This document shows, in pieces, positions 49,223-57,811 of a stretch of DNA of 64,000 nt. Under the pieces are notes generated by a model. It saw only the letters and a program-made list of their open reading frames with translations, ran no database searches and was not told the origin of the DNA. This stretch comes from Kitasatospora purpeofusca. GTDB lineage: Bacteria; Actinomycetota; Actinomycetes; Streptomycetales; Streptomycetaceae. Made by a program: the position numbers and the translations under genes. The stretch covers positions 13,056 to 77,055 of the forward strand of contig NZ_JODS01000034.1 in assembly GCF_000718025.1 (NCBI RefSeq), read 5' to 3'. Position 1 is the stretch's first letter. Every line of letters begins with the position of its first letter.

Positions 49223-50377
49223 TCAGCCGAGGTGGTTGCCCACCCACTCCAGGGTGGCCGGCAGCTCGCGGATCCAGCTGTCGAAGTTGTGGCCGCCGTC
49301 GTCCAGGTACATCGACTCCACCTGGAACTGCGGATTGCCGGCGGCCACCTGCTGGGCCAGCTCGACGAACTGGACCGTCTGCGGGTAGTCGGCCTCCTTG
49401 CGGGTGGAGACCACCAGCATCGACAGCGGCGGGGCGGGCAGGTTCTGCAGCCGCCAGGTGAGGTCGCTCTGCTCGGTCAGCGTCCGGTCCCCGCCGAACA
49501 GGCTGCCGCCGGTGAACTGGTCCTCGACGACCTTGACGTCGCCGTGCAGTCCGGCGGTGACGCCGAACACGTTCGGGAAGCGCATCGCCAGCCGGAACGC
49601 GCAGCTGCCGCCGGTCGAGTAGCCGAAGACGGCCCAGGAGGCGGGGGAGCGGCCGATCCGGTAGGCGGAGTGCAGCGCCTCGGGGACGTCCTTGGTGAAC
49701 CAGGTCTCGGTGCGGGGCCCGCCGGCGACGTCCACGCACTCGGTGTTCCGCGGCGGGTTCAGGGTCGGGCGGGACAGCACCACGATGGTCGGCTGCATCT
49801 TGCCGGCCCGCTGGAGCTCCACCGCCTGCTGGACGACCGGCAGCTCCTTCATCAGATTGACCGTGATGCCGGGGTAGCCGGCGATCGCCAGCATCACCGG
49901 GAACCGGGTCAGGGCGAGCTTGGGGTCGAAGTACTCCGGCGGCAGATAGACGAACATCTGGTCGGACAGTCCGGTCTCCTTGCCGGTGATCCGGACCGAC
50001 TCGACCCGGCCGACCTCCTCGGGCGGCCCCTTGGGCAGGTCCCCGACCGTCTCCATGCCGCCCTCGTTGGTCGGCTGGACCAGCGCGTCGCCGACCGGCG
50101 CGCCGCCCTTGCGGGCCTCGTTGCTGGTGAGGGCGAGCTTGGTGCCGCCGGAGCCGAGCAGGTCGTCCCAGGAGGTGTAGAACCCGAAGGAGTTGTTGAC
50201 GCTGAGCGCCAGCACCGACACCAGCACCACCTGAGTCAGCGTCAACAGGCCGACCCGGCCGAGTACCGGGAGTGGGCGCTGCCTGGCCAGCCGCGGCCAC
50301 AGCCACAGGGTGATCACGAGCGCGGCCGAACCCAGGGCAAGCAGCGAGTTCATCAGCGCGTCGCTGGTCAGTTCCAT
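49223..50377 (-). CDS. Membrane-anchored esterase (alpha/beta hydrolase, antigen 85/esterase D-like)
   Basis: A 384-residue protein. Two N-terminal membrane helices (LLALGSAALVITLWLW and LLTLTQVVLVSVLAL) precede an extracytoplasmic hydrolase. The nucleophile elbow is VFGYSTGGSCAFRLA and the catalytic His is in LDDGGHNFDSWIREL. The layout resembles putative esterases of the mycolyltransferase-related family. ATG 50377 has GGAAGG 8 nt upstream; ATG 50419 has none. Substrate unknown. Confidence 0.85.
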   Translation of the reverse strand: MELTSDALMNSLLALGSAALVITLWLWPRLARQRPLPVLGRVGLLTLTQVVLVSVLALSVNNSFGFYTSWDDLLGSGGTKLALTSNEARKGGAPVGDALVQPTNEGGMETVGDLPKGPPEEVGRVESVRITGKETGLSDQMFVYLPPEYFDPKLALTRFPVMLAIAGYPGITVNLMKELPVVQQAVELQRAGKMQPTIVVLSRPTLNPPRNTECVDVAGGPRTETWFTKDVPEALHSAYRIGRSPASWAVFGYSTGGSCAFRLAMRFPNVFGVTAGLHGDVKVVEDQFTGGSLFGGDRTLTEQSDLTWRLQNLPAPPLSMLVVSTRKEADYPQTVQFVELAQQVAAGNPQFQVESMYLDDGGHNFDSWIRELPATLEWVGNHLG

Positions 50378-50756
50378 GCTGTCGGCCTTCCGGTGGGACA
50401 CTGACAGTGCAGGTTTCATCGTCTGGCGGTGCGTCAGCCCGGGCCACCGCGGCTAGGCTGTCCGGACGCCGGGACGGGCCCGGGATCCCGGTGGCGCTCG
50501 CGCGCAACCGACGCCCTAAAATGCGGCGTCCACCGTACGTAGCACGTACGCGGGGGCTCGTCGCGCCACGCGGCGAGGGGCCCCCGGCACCCACCCCTCG
50601 GCTCAATTTCGCAGCGCCCCCGGGGCGCCGGTTTACCCTTCGTTGCCGGTTCCTTGGTGTGCGTCTTGCCAGATGAAGGAAAACGCATGAAGGTCCATCA
50701 CGGCTCCCACCCCGGAGTGACCGGAGACCCCGCGACAGCCTCTACGCTGAACTCCT
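50378..50756. other. Intergenic region with palindrome, upstream of the MprF-like gene
   Basis: About 380 nt between divergent genes. It contains the palindrome CGTACGT-AGC-ACGTACG (50534-50550), a possible operator, and a short ORF with a strong ribosome site at 50687 (listed separately). TACGCT at 50743-50748 could be a -10 element for the MprF-like gene. Confidence 0.5.
50534..50550. promoter_or_regulatory. Palindrome, possible operator
   Basis: 7-bp perfect inverted repeat CGTACGT / ACGTACG with an AGC spacer, in the gap between the esterase and MprF-like genes. No regulator can be named. Confidence 0.4.
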
Positions 50757-50779
50757 ATGAGCGTTCCCGTGTCCGTTGA
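50687..50779 (+). CDS. Possible 30-codon upstream ORF overlapping the MprF-like start
   Basis: ATG 50687 has GAAGGA 6 nt upstream, an excellent ribosome site. The peptide begins MKVHHGSHPGVTG and ends SRVR, overlapping the start of the next gene by 23 nt in another frame. A five-codon ORF (ATG 50673) ends in its start codon. It may regulate the next gene by coupling rather than act as a protein. No homologue recognised. Confidence 0.35.
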   Translation: MKVHHGSHPGVTGDPATASTLNSYERSRVR

Positions 50780-52595
50780 GCCGAGCCCCGAGCAGCCGCA
50801 GCGCCGTCGCGGCCTGCAGACGCTTCGTACCCAAGCGGCCGCCGTTCCGAGGGCCTGGCTCCCCGGTGCGGTCGGCTACGCCTGTCTGCTGATCGGACTG
50901 GTCGACATCGCCAGCGCGGTGTTCCCCAAGCTCCGGCACACCAAGGTGCACACCTTCGCCGGGCAGCTGCCGGGCGGCACCACGACGCTGGCCGCGGCCG
51001 GCACCCTGATGATCGGCCTGCTCCTGGTGCTGCTCGCGCACGCGCTGCGCCGGCGCAAGCGGCGGGCCTGGCGGGTGGTGTGCGTGCTGCTGCCGGTGGG
51101 CGCGGCGCTGCACCTGCTGCGCTGGCACCAGCTCGGCCCGGCGGTCATCTCGCTGGTGCTGTTCGTGGTCATGCTGGTCCACCGGCGCGAGTTCTACGCC
51201 AAGGCCGACCCGCGCACCCGCTGGCGCGCGGTGGTCAACCTGGTCGTCCTGGGTGCCGTGAGCGTGCTGATCGGCCTGCTGATCGTCAGTACCCGGACCA
51301 AGTACGAGCTGGGGCACCCGGGCCTGGACCAGCGGCTGGAGCACGTGCTCTACGGGCTGTTCGGCTTCGAGGGGCCGGTGCACTACAACTCGGACCGGAT
51401 GGAGGACCTGGTCGGCTACCTGCTCGGCGCGATGGGGCTGATCACCGCCTTCACCACCACCTACCTCGCGCTGCGGCCGGAGAAGCCGAAGCCGGAGCTG
51501 ACCGCCGAGGACGAGGTGCGGGTCCGGGCCCTGCTGGACCGGCACGGCGAGCGGGACTCGCTCGGCTACTTCGCGCTGCGCCGGGACAAGAGCGTGCTGT
51601 TCTCGCCCACCGGCAAGGCGGCGATCTCCTACCGGGTGGTGTCCGGCGTGATGCTGGCCTCCGGCGACCCGGTCGGTGACGTCGAGGCCTGGCCGGGCGC
51701 GATCAAGGTGTTCATGGCCGAGGCCCGCGAGCACGCCTGGGTGCCGGCCGTGATGGGCTGCAGCGAGGTCGGCGGCGAGGTCTGGACCCGGGAGGCGGGG
51801 CTGGACGCGCTGGAGCTGGGCGACGAGGCGATCGTCGACACCGCCTCCTTCTCGCTCTCCGGGCGGGCCATGCGCAACGTCCGTCAGATGGTCAAGCGGA
51901 TCGAGCGCAACGGCTACTCCTGCCAGGTCCGCCGGGTCTCCGAGCTCGGCTGGGAGGAGCGGGAGCGGATCGCCGACGCGGCGGCCCGCTGGCGCGGCAC
52001 CGACACCGAGCGCGGCTTCTCGATGGCGCTCGGCCGGTTCGGCGAGCCGGGCGACGACGCCTGCGTGGTGGTCACCGCCCACAAGGCGCCGGAGGAGGGC
52101 GAGAGCGGCGACGACCTCAAGGCGGTGCTGCACTTCGTCCCCTGGGGCGAGGACGGCATCTCGCTGGAGCTGATGCGCCGTGACCGGGCTGCCGACCCGG
52201 GCCTGAACGAGCTGCTGATCGTCGCCGCGCTCCAGGCCGTCCCGGCGATGGGGGTGCGCCGGGTGTCGCTGAACTTCGCGATGTTCCGCTCGGCGCTCGC
52301 TCGCGGCGAGCGGATCGGCGCCGGGCCGGTGCTGCGCGCCTGGCGCGGGCTGCTGGTGTTCCTGTCGCGCTGGTTCCAGATCGAGTCGCTGTACAAGTTC
52401 AACGCGAAGTTCCAGCCGGAGTGGGAGCCGCGCTTCCTGGTCTTCCCGAACACCAGGGACCTGCCCAGGATCGGCTTCGCGGCGATGCAGGCGGAGGCCT
52501 TCATCACCCTCGGCATGCCGCGCTTCGGCCGCAGGCCGCGGCGCCAGGGGCTGCTGCCGGCGGGGGCCAGGCCGGAGGTCACCGAGGCCGCCTGA
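50757..52595 (+). CDS. MprF/LysX-like phosphatidylglycerol lysyltransferase (DUF2156) membrane protein
   Basis: A 612-residue protein. About six membrane helices fill residues 30-245. The C-terminal cytoplasmic GNAT-like DUF2156 domain (about 250-595) shows the LGYFALRRDKSVLFSPTGKAAISYRVV block, GDEAIVDTASFSLSGRAMRNVRQMVKRIER and SLYKFNAKFQPEWEPRFLVFP. Family members transfer lysine or another amino acid from tRNA to membrane lipid, changing charge and antibiotic response. No extra tRNA-synthetase domain. No Shine-Dalgarno at ATG 50757; it may be leaderless or coupled to the overlapping small ORF. Confidence 0.88.
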   Translation: MSVPVSVEPSPEQPQRRRGLQTLRTQAAAVPRAWLPGAVGYACLLIGLVDIASAVFPKLRHTKVHTFAGQLPGGTTTLAAAGTLMIGLLLVLLAHALRRRKRRAWRVVCVLLPVGAALHLLRWHQLGPAVISLVLFVVMLVHRREFYAKADPRTRWRAVVNLVVLGAVSVLIGLLIVSTRTKYELGHPGLDQRLEHVLYGLFGFEGPVHYNSDRMEDLVGYLLGAMGLITAFTTTYLALRPEKPKPELTAEDEVRVRALLDRHGERDSLGYFALRRDKSVLFSPTGKAAISYRVVSGVMLASGDPVGDVEAWPGAIKVFMAEAREHAWVPAVMGCSEVGGEVWTREAGLDALELGDEAIVDTASFSLSGRAMRNVRQMVKRIERNGYSCQVRRVSELGWEERERIADAAARWRGTDTERGFSMALGRFGEPGDDACVVVTAHKAPEEGESGDDLKAVLHFVPWGEDGISLELMRRDRAADPGLNELLIVAALQAVPAMGVRRVSLNFAMFRSALARGERIGAGPVLRAWRGLLVFLSRWFQIESLYKFNAKFQPEWEPRFLVFPNTRDLPRIGFAAMQAEAFITLGMPRFGRRPRRQGLLPAGARPEVTEAA

Positions 52596-52748
52596 GCCGG
52601 GCGCACGGCCGCCGGCCCCCGTCGAGGACCTCCTCGGCGGGGGCCGGACCGTTGTCCGGGACAGCGGCGGCCCGGGCCCGGGACGGGTGCGCTCCGGGCC
52701 GGGGGCGGGTGCCGGGTGGCCCGGTCCGGGCCACCGGATAATGGGGGC

Positions 52749-53621
52749 ATGAGCAATTCGGTGCCCTACTCGCTGCCCTCCGGACTGCCGCGGCTGGACC
52801 GCTGCGCGGTCATGGGCGTGGTCAACGTGACCCCCGACTCCTTCTCGGACGGCGGGCTGTGGCACGACCCGGCCAAGGCGATCGCCCACGGCCTCGCGCT
52901 GCGCGCCCGGGGCGCCGACCTGGTCGACGTGGGCGGCGAGTCCACCCGGCCGGGATCGCAGCGGGTGCCGGAGGAGGAAGAACTGCGCCGGGTCGTCCCG
53001 GTGGTGCGGGAACTCGCCGCCGCCGGGGTCGCGGTCTCCGTCGACACCATGCGGGCCTCGGTGGCCGAGCGGGCGGTGGAGGCCGGCGCGCTGCTCGTCA
53101 ACGACGTCTCCGGGGGACTGGCCGACCCCGCGATGGCCCGGGTGGTGGCCGCTACCGGCGTGCCCTTCGTGGTGATGCACTGGCGCGGGCAGTCCGCCGA
53201 CATGGACCGGCTGGCCGTCTACGACGACGTGGTCGCCGACGTGGTCGGCGAGCTCACCGCCCGGGTGGAGGCGCTGGTCGCCGCCGGGATCGACGAGCGG
53301 CAGCTGATCCTCGACCCGGGGCTCGGCTTCGCGAAGACCGCCGAGCACAACTGGGCGCTGCTCGGCCGGCTCGACGCCCTCACCGCGCTCCGCCGTCCCG
53401 TCCTGGTCGCCGCATCGCGCAAGCGGTTCCTGGGTACGCTGCTGGCCGACCCGGAAACCGGGGAACTGCGCCCGGCCCGGGAGCGCGACGACGCCACCGC
53501 CGCGGTGTCGGTGCTGTCGGCGGGAGCCGGGGCCTGGGCGGTGCGGGTGCACGACGTGTCCGGGACGGCGGACGCCGTCCGCGTGGTCGCGGCCTGGCAG
53601 CGCGCGGCCCGGCAGGGGTGA
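52749..53621 (+). CDS. folP: Dihydropteroate synthase
   Basis: A 290-residue TIM-barrel enzyme joining p-aminobenzoate to the pterin, target of sulfonamides. Motifs: MGVVNVTPDSFSDGG, LVDVGGESTRPGS, VSVDTMRASVAERAVEAGA, LVNDVSG, ILDPGLGFAKT and LVAASRKRFLG. ATG 52749 lacks a clear ribosome site; GATAAT lies 6 nt upstream, suggesting a leaderless transcript. Leads folP, an NTF2-like gene, folB and folK. Confidence 0.95.
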   Translation: MSNSVPYSLPSGLPRLDRCAVMGVVNVTPDSFSDGGLWHDPAKAIAHGLALRARGADLVDVGGESTRPGSQRVPEEEELRRVVPVVRELAAAGVAVSVDTMRASVAERAVEAGALLVNDVSGGLADPAMARVVAATGVPFVVMHWRGQSADMDRLAVYDDVVADVVGELTARVEALVAAGIDERQLILDPGLGFAKTAEHNWALLGRLDALTALRRPVLVAASRKRFLGTLLADPETGELRPARERDDATAAVSVLSAGAGAWAVRVHDVSGTADAVRVVAAWQRAARQG

Positions 53622-53645
53622 TCGCTTGGCGAAGACGGGAGGGTC

Positions 53646-54146
53646 ATGGCAGGTGACGGCAGGTTGAGCGGGGAGACAGCGGGCCGACGGTCCACCGAGG
53701 CGGACCGCGAGGCGGCCCTGGAGGCCAACCGCGCGCTCTACGAGGCACTGGAGAACGGCGACCAGGAGGCGGTCGAGGACGCCTGGCTGGGCGCCGGCGA
53801 GGCGGACGACAAGGGGGGCGTCGTCTGCGTCCACCCGGGGTGGCCGGTGCTGCGCGGGCGGGCCCAGGTGACCCGCTCCTACATGCTGATCATGGCGAAC
53901 ACCGAGTACATCCAGTTCATCCTCACCGACGAGGAGGTGGAGGTGCAGGGCGATGTGGCCCTTGTCACGTGCACCGAGAACATCCTTTCCGGCGGCGAGG
54001 CGGAGGAGGAGGGCGAGCTCGGTCCGCTGGTCGGCGGAAAGGTCGTGTCGACCAATCTCTTCCGGCGCACTCCGGCCGGGTGGAAACTGTGGTCGCACCA
54101 CGGTTCACCCGTTCTGACCAGCGCCGACGAGGACGACGAGGACTGA
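53646..54146 (+). CDS. NTF2/SnoaL-like protein in the folate cluster
   Basis: A 166-residue protein of NTF2-like fold: an N-terminal helix ANRALYEALENGDQEAVEDAWL, VVCVHPGWPVLRGRAQVTRSYMLIM, and strands to FRRTPAGWKLWSHHGSPVL. GGGAGG precedes ATG 53646, 24 nt after the folP stop. Found between folP and folB in streptomycetes; no direct folate role known. Acidic at both ends. Confidence 0.82.
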   Translation: MAGDGRLSGETAGRRSTEADREAALEANRALYEALENGDQEAVEDAWLGAGEADDKGGVVCVHPGWPVLRGRAQVTRSYMLIMANTEYIQFILTDEEVEVQGDVALVTCTENILSGGEAEEEGELGPLVGGKVVSTNLFRRTPAGWKLWSHHGSPVLTSADEDDED

Positions 54147-54400
54147 TTCCGGGATCCGGGCGGAAATCCGGGGGAAACGGCCCCGGCCGGTGGCCGGGGA
54201 ATTCCCGGCAGGTCACCTAACGTTCACGTCAATCGCCAATGCGGCGTGCGTGGCGACGGTTCGTGCCGGGTAGGACGGTCGGGTGTTGTCGGCGCGCGCG
54301 GGTAGATTCGAAAAGGTCAGCGGCGGGCGCGACGCCCGTCTCCGCCCTGCCCGCCGTTCTCGTCCGGGTGGGGCCCGTCCGACTTGGAGCAGTGATTCGT

Positions 54401-54763
54401 TTGCTGGACCGCGTCACTCTGCGGGGCCTGCGTGCCCGCGGCCACCACGGTGTTTTCGAGCGTGAGCGGGCCGAGGGCCAGACCTTCGTGGTCGACCTGG
54501 TGCTGTTCCTGGACACCCGTCCCGCCGCCGCCGGCGACGACCTGACCCGCACGGCGCACTACGGCATCGTGGCCGAGGAGGTCACCGGGATCATCGCCGG
54601 CGAGCCGGTCGAGCTGATCGAGACCCTGGCCCAGCGGATCGCGGACCAGTGCCTGAAGCACGAGCCGGTGCAGGAGGTCGAGGTGACCGTGCACAAGCCG
54701 GACGCGCCGATCACCGTGCCGTTCGACGACGTGACCGTGACCATCCACCGGGCCCGCGGGTGA
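54401..54763 (+). CDS. folB: Dihydroneopterin aldolase
   Basis: A 120-residue enzyme converting dihydroneopterin to hydroxymethyl-dihydropterin. Typical blocks: LRGLRARGHHGVFERERAEGQTFVVDL, HYGIVAEEV, LIETLAQRIADQC and VEVTVHKPDAPI with the active-site Lys. The start is uncertain: GGAG (54386-54389) is 11 nt before TTG 54401 and 2 nt before GTG 54392. The TTG gives the family length. 61 nt upstream of folK. Confidence 0.92.
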   Translation: MLDRVTLRGLRARGHHGVFERERAEGQTFVVDLVLFLDTRPAAAGDDLTRTAHYGIVAEEVTGIIAGEPVELIETLAQRIADQCLKHEPVQEVEVTVHKPDAPITVPFDDVTVTIHRARG

Positions 54764-54824
54764 CCCGTACCGCCTGCCCGGTGTCCGCCGCAGCGCGGCC
54801 CGTCTCAGCCCTAGGGGAAGTGCG

Positions 54825-55424
54825 ATGACCACCAGTGACCCGACCGCCGCGCCGAGCACCTTCGACCTGGAGCAGCGGGTCGACTCGGCCGACACCACCC
54901 TGCACAGCCAGCGCTGCGCGGTGATCGCCCTCGGCTCCAACCTCGGCAACCGCCTGGACACCCTCCAGGGGGCCGTGGACGCCCTCGCGGACACGCCCGG
55001 GCTCAGCATCAAGGCCGTCTCCGCCGTGTACGAGACGGACGCCGTGGGCGGCCCCTCGGAGCAGCCCGCGTACTACAACGCGGTGGTCGTGCTCCGCACC
55101 ACGCTGCCGCCCCGCGACCTGCTGGAGCGCGGCAACGCGATCGAGGACGCCTTCGGCCGGGTCCGCACCGTCCACTGGGGACCGCGCACCCTGGACGTCG
55201 ACATCCTGGCCTACGAGGGCGTCGTCAGCGAGGACCCGGAGCTGCTGCTGCCGCACCCGCGCTCGCACGAGCGCGCCTTCGTGCTCGCCCCCTGGCTGGA
55301 CGCCCAGCCGGAGGCCGAGGTGCCCGGGCACGGGCCGGTCGGCGCGCTGCTGGCGGCCCTCGGCGGCCCGGACGCCCAGGGTGTCCGCCGTCGCGAGGAC
55401 ATCCGGCTGACCCTGCCGGAGTAG
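54825..55424 (+). CDS. folK: Hydroxymethyl-dihydropterin pyrophosphokinase
   Basis: A 199-residue kinase. Core motifs: VIALGSNLGNRLDTLQGAV, VSAVYETDAVGG, YYNAVVVLRTTLPPRDLL, and the metal-binding WGPRTLDVDILAYEG followed by LPHPRSHERAFVLAPW. An N-terminal extension of about 30 residues precedes the usual start. AGGGGAAG precedes ATG 54825. Supplies the substrate for folP upstream. Confidence 0.95.
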   Translation: MTTSDPTAAPSTFDLEQRVDSADTTLHSQRCAVIALGSNLGNRLDTLQGAVDALADTPGLSIKAVSAVYETDAVGGPSEQPAYYNAVVVLRTTLPPRDLLERGNAIEDAFGRVRTVHWGPRTLDVDILAYEGVVSEDPELLLPHPRSHERAFVLAPWLDAQPEAEVPGHGPVGALLAALGGPDAQGVRRREDIRLTLPE

Positions 55425-55675
55425 GTCGGCGCCGGGCCGGGTCCGGGTCCGTGCCGCGGGCGGGGCTCCTCGGCCGCGACGGGCCGGAGGGGCCGGGGAA
55501 CTCGCACGGGGCCGTCGGGCGTACCCATGGTGTCGGCCCCGGCCCGGGGACCCCTCCGGGCCGGGCCCGGTACGGTGGCCTGACGCCGTCGCACCGGAGC
55601 CCCGGGGCGGGCGGCTCCGTCGTCGCCCGCCACGTGTCGCCCGTCGCCCGCCGTCCGGGAAAGGACCCCGTCCGA

Positions 55676-56170
55676 GTGAAGCTGCTTCGCCTCCGTCTGC
55701 TGGTCGGCATCACCGTCGTCACGACGGCGCTGTCCTGGGCCGGTGCCAAGCTCTGGGCGTCCCTGGACACCCTGCCCGCGGTGCCGGGCGCGGCGCCGGT
55801 GGTGCTGGCCGCGGTGGCGGTGATCCTGCTGGCGACCGCGATCTCGCTGCGCTCGCGGCTCAAGGCGGCACGCGAGCGGCAGCCCGGCGCGAAGCGGGTG
55901 GACCCGCTGGGCGCGGCCCGCGCGGTGGTGCTCGCCCAGGCCAGCGCGCTGGTGTCGGCGGTGGTCACCGGGATCTACGCCGGTGCCGGGATCCAGCTGC
56001 TGGGCGAACTGGACGTGCCGGCTCGCAAGGACCAGGCGATCACCGCCGGTCTCGCGGTGCTGGCGGGCGTGGCCGTGATCGCGGCGGCGCTCTGGCTGCA
56101 GCACGTCTGCCGGCTGCCGGAGAACCACGACGACCCGGGTGGGCACGGGCCCGCGCCCACCCCCCGCTGA
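55676..56170 (+). CDS. DUF3180 membrane protein
   Basis: A 164-residue protein with four membrane helices, matching DUF3180, the gene that commonly follows folK in actinobacteria. GTG 55676 follows GGAAAGGA. The C-terminal tail is His/Pro/Gly-rich. Function unknown. The 251-nt gap upstream contains GC-rich inverted repeats but no gene. Confidence 0.85.
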   Translation: MKLLRLRLLVGITVVTTALSWAGAKLWASLDTLPAVPGAAPVVLAAVAVILLATAISLRSRLKAARERQPGAKRVDPLGAARAVVLAQASALVSAVVTGIYAGAGIQLLGELDVPARKDQAITAGLAVLAGVAVIAAALWLQHVCRLPENHDDPGGHGPAPTPR

Positions 56171-56256
56171 CCGGCCCCGTTCCGGTGATCTTGAGTGATT
56201 TCCCGGACACGTCCGGTCGGTCCGGCACGGTGTCAAGGGCCGAAGCCGACCCTGGG

Positions 56257-56286
56257 CTGACACGGCCCCAATTCGCACGCTAGTTT
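56257..56286 (+). promoter_or_regulatory. Leaderless promoter of the coiled-coil membrane protein gene
   Basis: -35 CTGACA (56257-56262), 18-bp spacer, -10 TAGTTT (56281-56286), then six nucleotides and ATG 56293. Good match to the main vegetative promoter pattern. Confidence 0.7.
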
Positions 56287-56292
56287 CTTGGC

Positions 56293-57612
56293 ATGTCTCG
56301 CGGACGCCACCGTCATTCCTCCGTCCTCGGCCGGGTCTTCCCCCCCACCGCCGCCGGCGTGCTCCTCGTCGCCGCGCTGGGAGCGCTGCTGTTCAGTCAG
56401 GACACCGTGCTGGTGCGCTCGGTGGGAGCCGCCGCGGTGCTCGCCACGCTCGGCTTCGCCGTGCTGCTGCGGCAGCGCGACCGGGCCGCCCGGGCGGCGG
56501 CCGAGGTCTCGGCGGCGCAGCGGCTCCGGGCCGAGGAGCGGTTCGAGGAGCAGCTCGCCGAGGCGGAGTACGCGGCCGAGGTGGCCGAGGAGCGGGCGAC
56601 CAGGTTCGGGCGGCGGCTGACCGCCGAGAAGTCCCGGCTGGCGAAGGCCGAGACGGAGATCGCCCGGCTGCTCAAGGAGCGGGCCGTGATGGTCGCCGAG
56701 CAGGCGCTCAAGGAGGCCGAGGCGACCCAGCGGGCCCTCGCCGCGAGCCGACCCAAGTACCCGGCCAGTCCGGCCGCCTTCGTCCGCGCCGGGGCCGTCC
56801 TGCGGCAGCTGGAGCGGCGGGCGGCGCAGGCGGAGGCGCAGCGGGAGCGGGAGGCCCGGCGGGAGGCGGAGCGCGCCGCCGAGCGGGAGCGTGCGGCGGG
56901 TGCGGGGCTCGCGCTGCGGGCCCGTACGGCGCCCGCGACGACGTCCGTGACCACGTCCGCGTCGGCGCCCGCGACGGTGCCTTCGCCGGTGCCCGGGCGG
57001 GTGGTCCCGGTGGTGCCGGCCCCGGTCGCTCCCGGGGTGCCCGCGCCCGGCACGGCGCCGTCCTCGCCGTCCGCGTCCGGTGCGGCCACGCCCGTTCCCG
57101 CCGCGCCGGCCCGGCCGGTGCTGACGGCGACCGTGGGGCAGCTCGGCGGGGCGCCCGCCGCGCAGCCGGTGCGGCCGGCCGAGCGGCAGCGGCCGCGGCC
57201 TGCGGTGCCCGCGACCGCGCGGCCCCAGGGGTTCAGCTTCTTCGGCCGCGGGGCCGGTGGCGGGGCCGGGGTCCGGCCGGCCGCGCCGACGCCGGTGGTG
57301 GGCAGCGTCGCGGAGCTCGGCGAGCGGGCCGACCTCGCGGACGTGGTGGGGGACGAGGTGGTCGCCGCCCAGGCGCAGGACCGGACCCGGACTCAGATAC
57401 AGGCCCAGGCCCAGGCCCAGGTGCAGCCCCAGCCCCAGCCCTTGGCGCAGGACGCGGTGCCGGAGCCGGCGGCCGCGGCCCCGGAGGCCGCCGAGGAGCG
57501 GACCCAGGTGCTGCCCCAGGTCGGTCGGACGACCGCCCCCGAGGTGGTCGACCTGACCCCGCACGACGAGACCGAGCAGATCGAGGTGCCGGAGCTCCGC
57601 GCCTCCCGCTGA
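56293..57612 (+). CDS. Membrane protein with coiled coil and low-complexity tail
   Basis: A 439-residue protein. Two close helices (AAGVLLVAALGALLFSQ and GAAAVLATLGFAVLLRQ) at about 20-60 are followed by a long charged coiled coil (about 65-210, rich in AEERA, EAEAQRER). A Pro/Ala/Val-rich linker and a Gln-rich stretch follow. The end is acidic (DLTPHDETEQIEVPELRASR). No known domain. Conserved-looking but unnamed; possible scaffold. Transcribed from a leaderless promoter. Confidence 0.75.
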   Translation: MSRGRHRHSSVLGRVFPPTAAGVLLVAALGALLFSQDTVLVRSVGAAAVLATLGFAVLLRQRDRAARAAAEVSAAQRLRAEERFEEQLAEAEYAAEVAEERATRFGRRLTAEKSRLAKAETEIARLLKERAVMVAEQALKEAEATQRALAASRPKYPASPAAFVRAGAVLRQLERRAAQAEAQREREARREAERAAERERAAGAGLALRARTAPATTSVTTSASAPATVPSPVPGRVVPVVPAPVAPGVPAPGTAPSSPSASGAATPVPAAPARPVLTATVGQLGGAPAAQPVRPAERQRPRPAVPATARPQGFSFFGRGAGGGAGVRPAAPTPVVGSVAELGERADLADVVGDEVVAAQAQDRTRTQIQAQAQAQVQPQPQPLAQDAVPEPAAAAPEAAEERTQVLPQVGRTTAPEVVDLTPHDETEQIEVPELRASR

Positions 57613-57634
57613 GGCGGCGCGCGCGGCCGGTGCC

Positions 57635-57676
57635 GAGCGGCGCGGGTGGACGGAGGACCGTCCGCCCGCGCCGCTC
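57635..57676 (+). terminator. 19-bp terminator hairpin
   Basis: Arms 57635-57653 and 57658-57676 with an AGGA loop and one G-U pair, just after the coiled-coil gene. Confidence 0.7.
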
Positions 57677-57753
57677 CGTCGTTCCGGGCCCGGCGGGGGT
57701 TCGAGGACGGGCGCTACGGCCCGGAGGGCGGTCGGGGGTGCCGGGAACGACGC

Positions 57754-57787
57754 GGCGCCCGCCCCGCCGGGTGGCGGGACGGGCGCC
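57754..57787 (-). terminator. Terminator hairpin of terD
   Basis: 15-bp stem with one mismatch (57754-57768, 57773-57787; arm GGCGCCCGCCCCGCC), just after the terD stop in its direction. Confidence 0.6.
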
Positions 57788-57811
57788 GGAGGGCACCGCG
57801 GGGGCGGAGCG

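Noticed and set aside
50742..54101. 1119-codon open frame on the minus strand opposite the MprF-like and folP genes
   Set aside because: It is a frame shadow of high-GC coding DNA: composition is Arg/His/Gln/Gly-rich, no domain is visible, and the plus-strand genes are certain.
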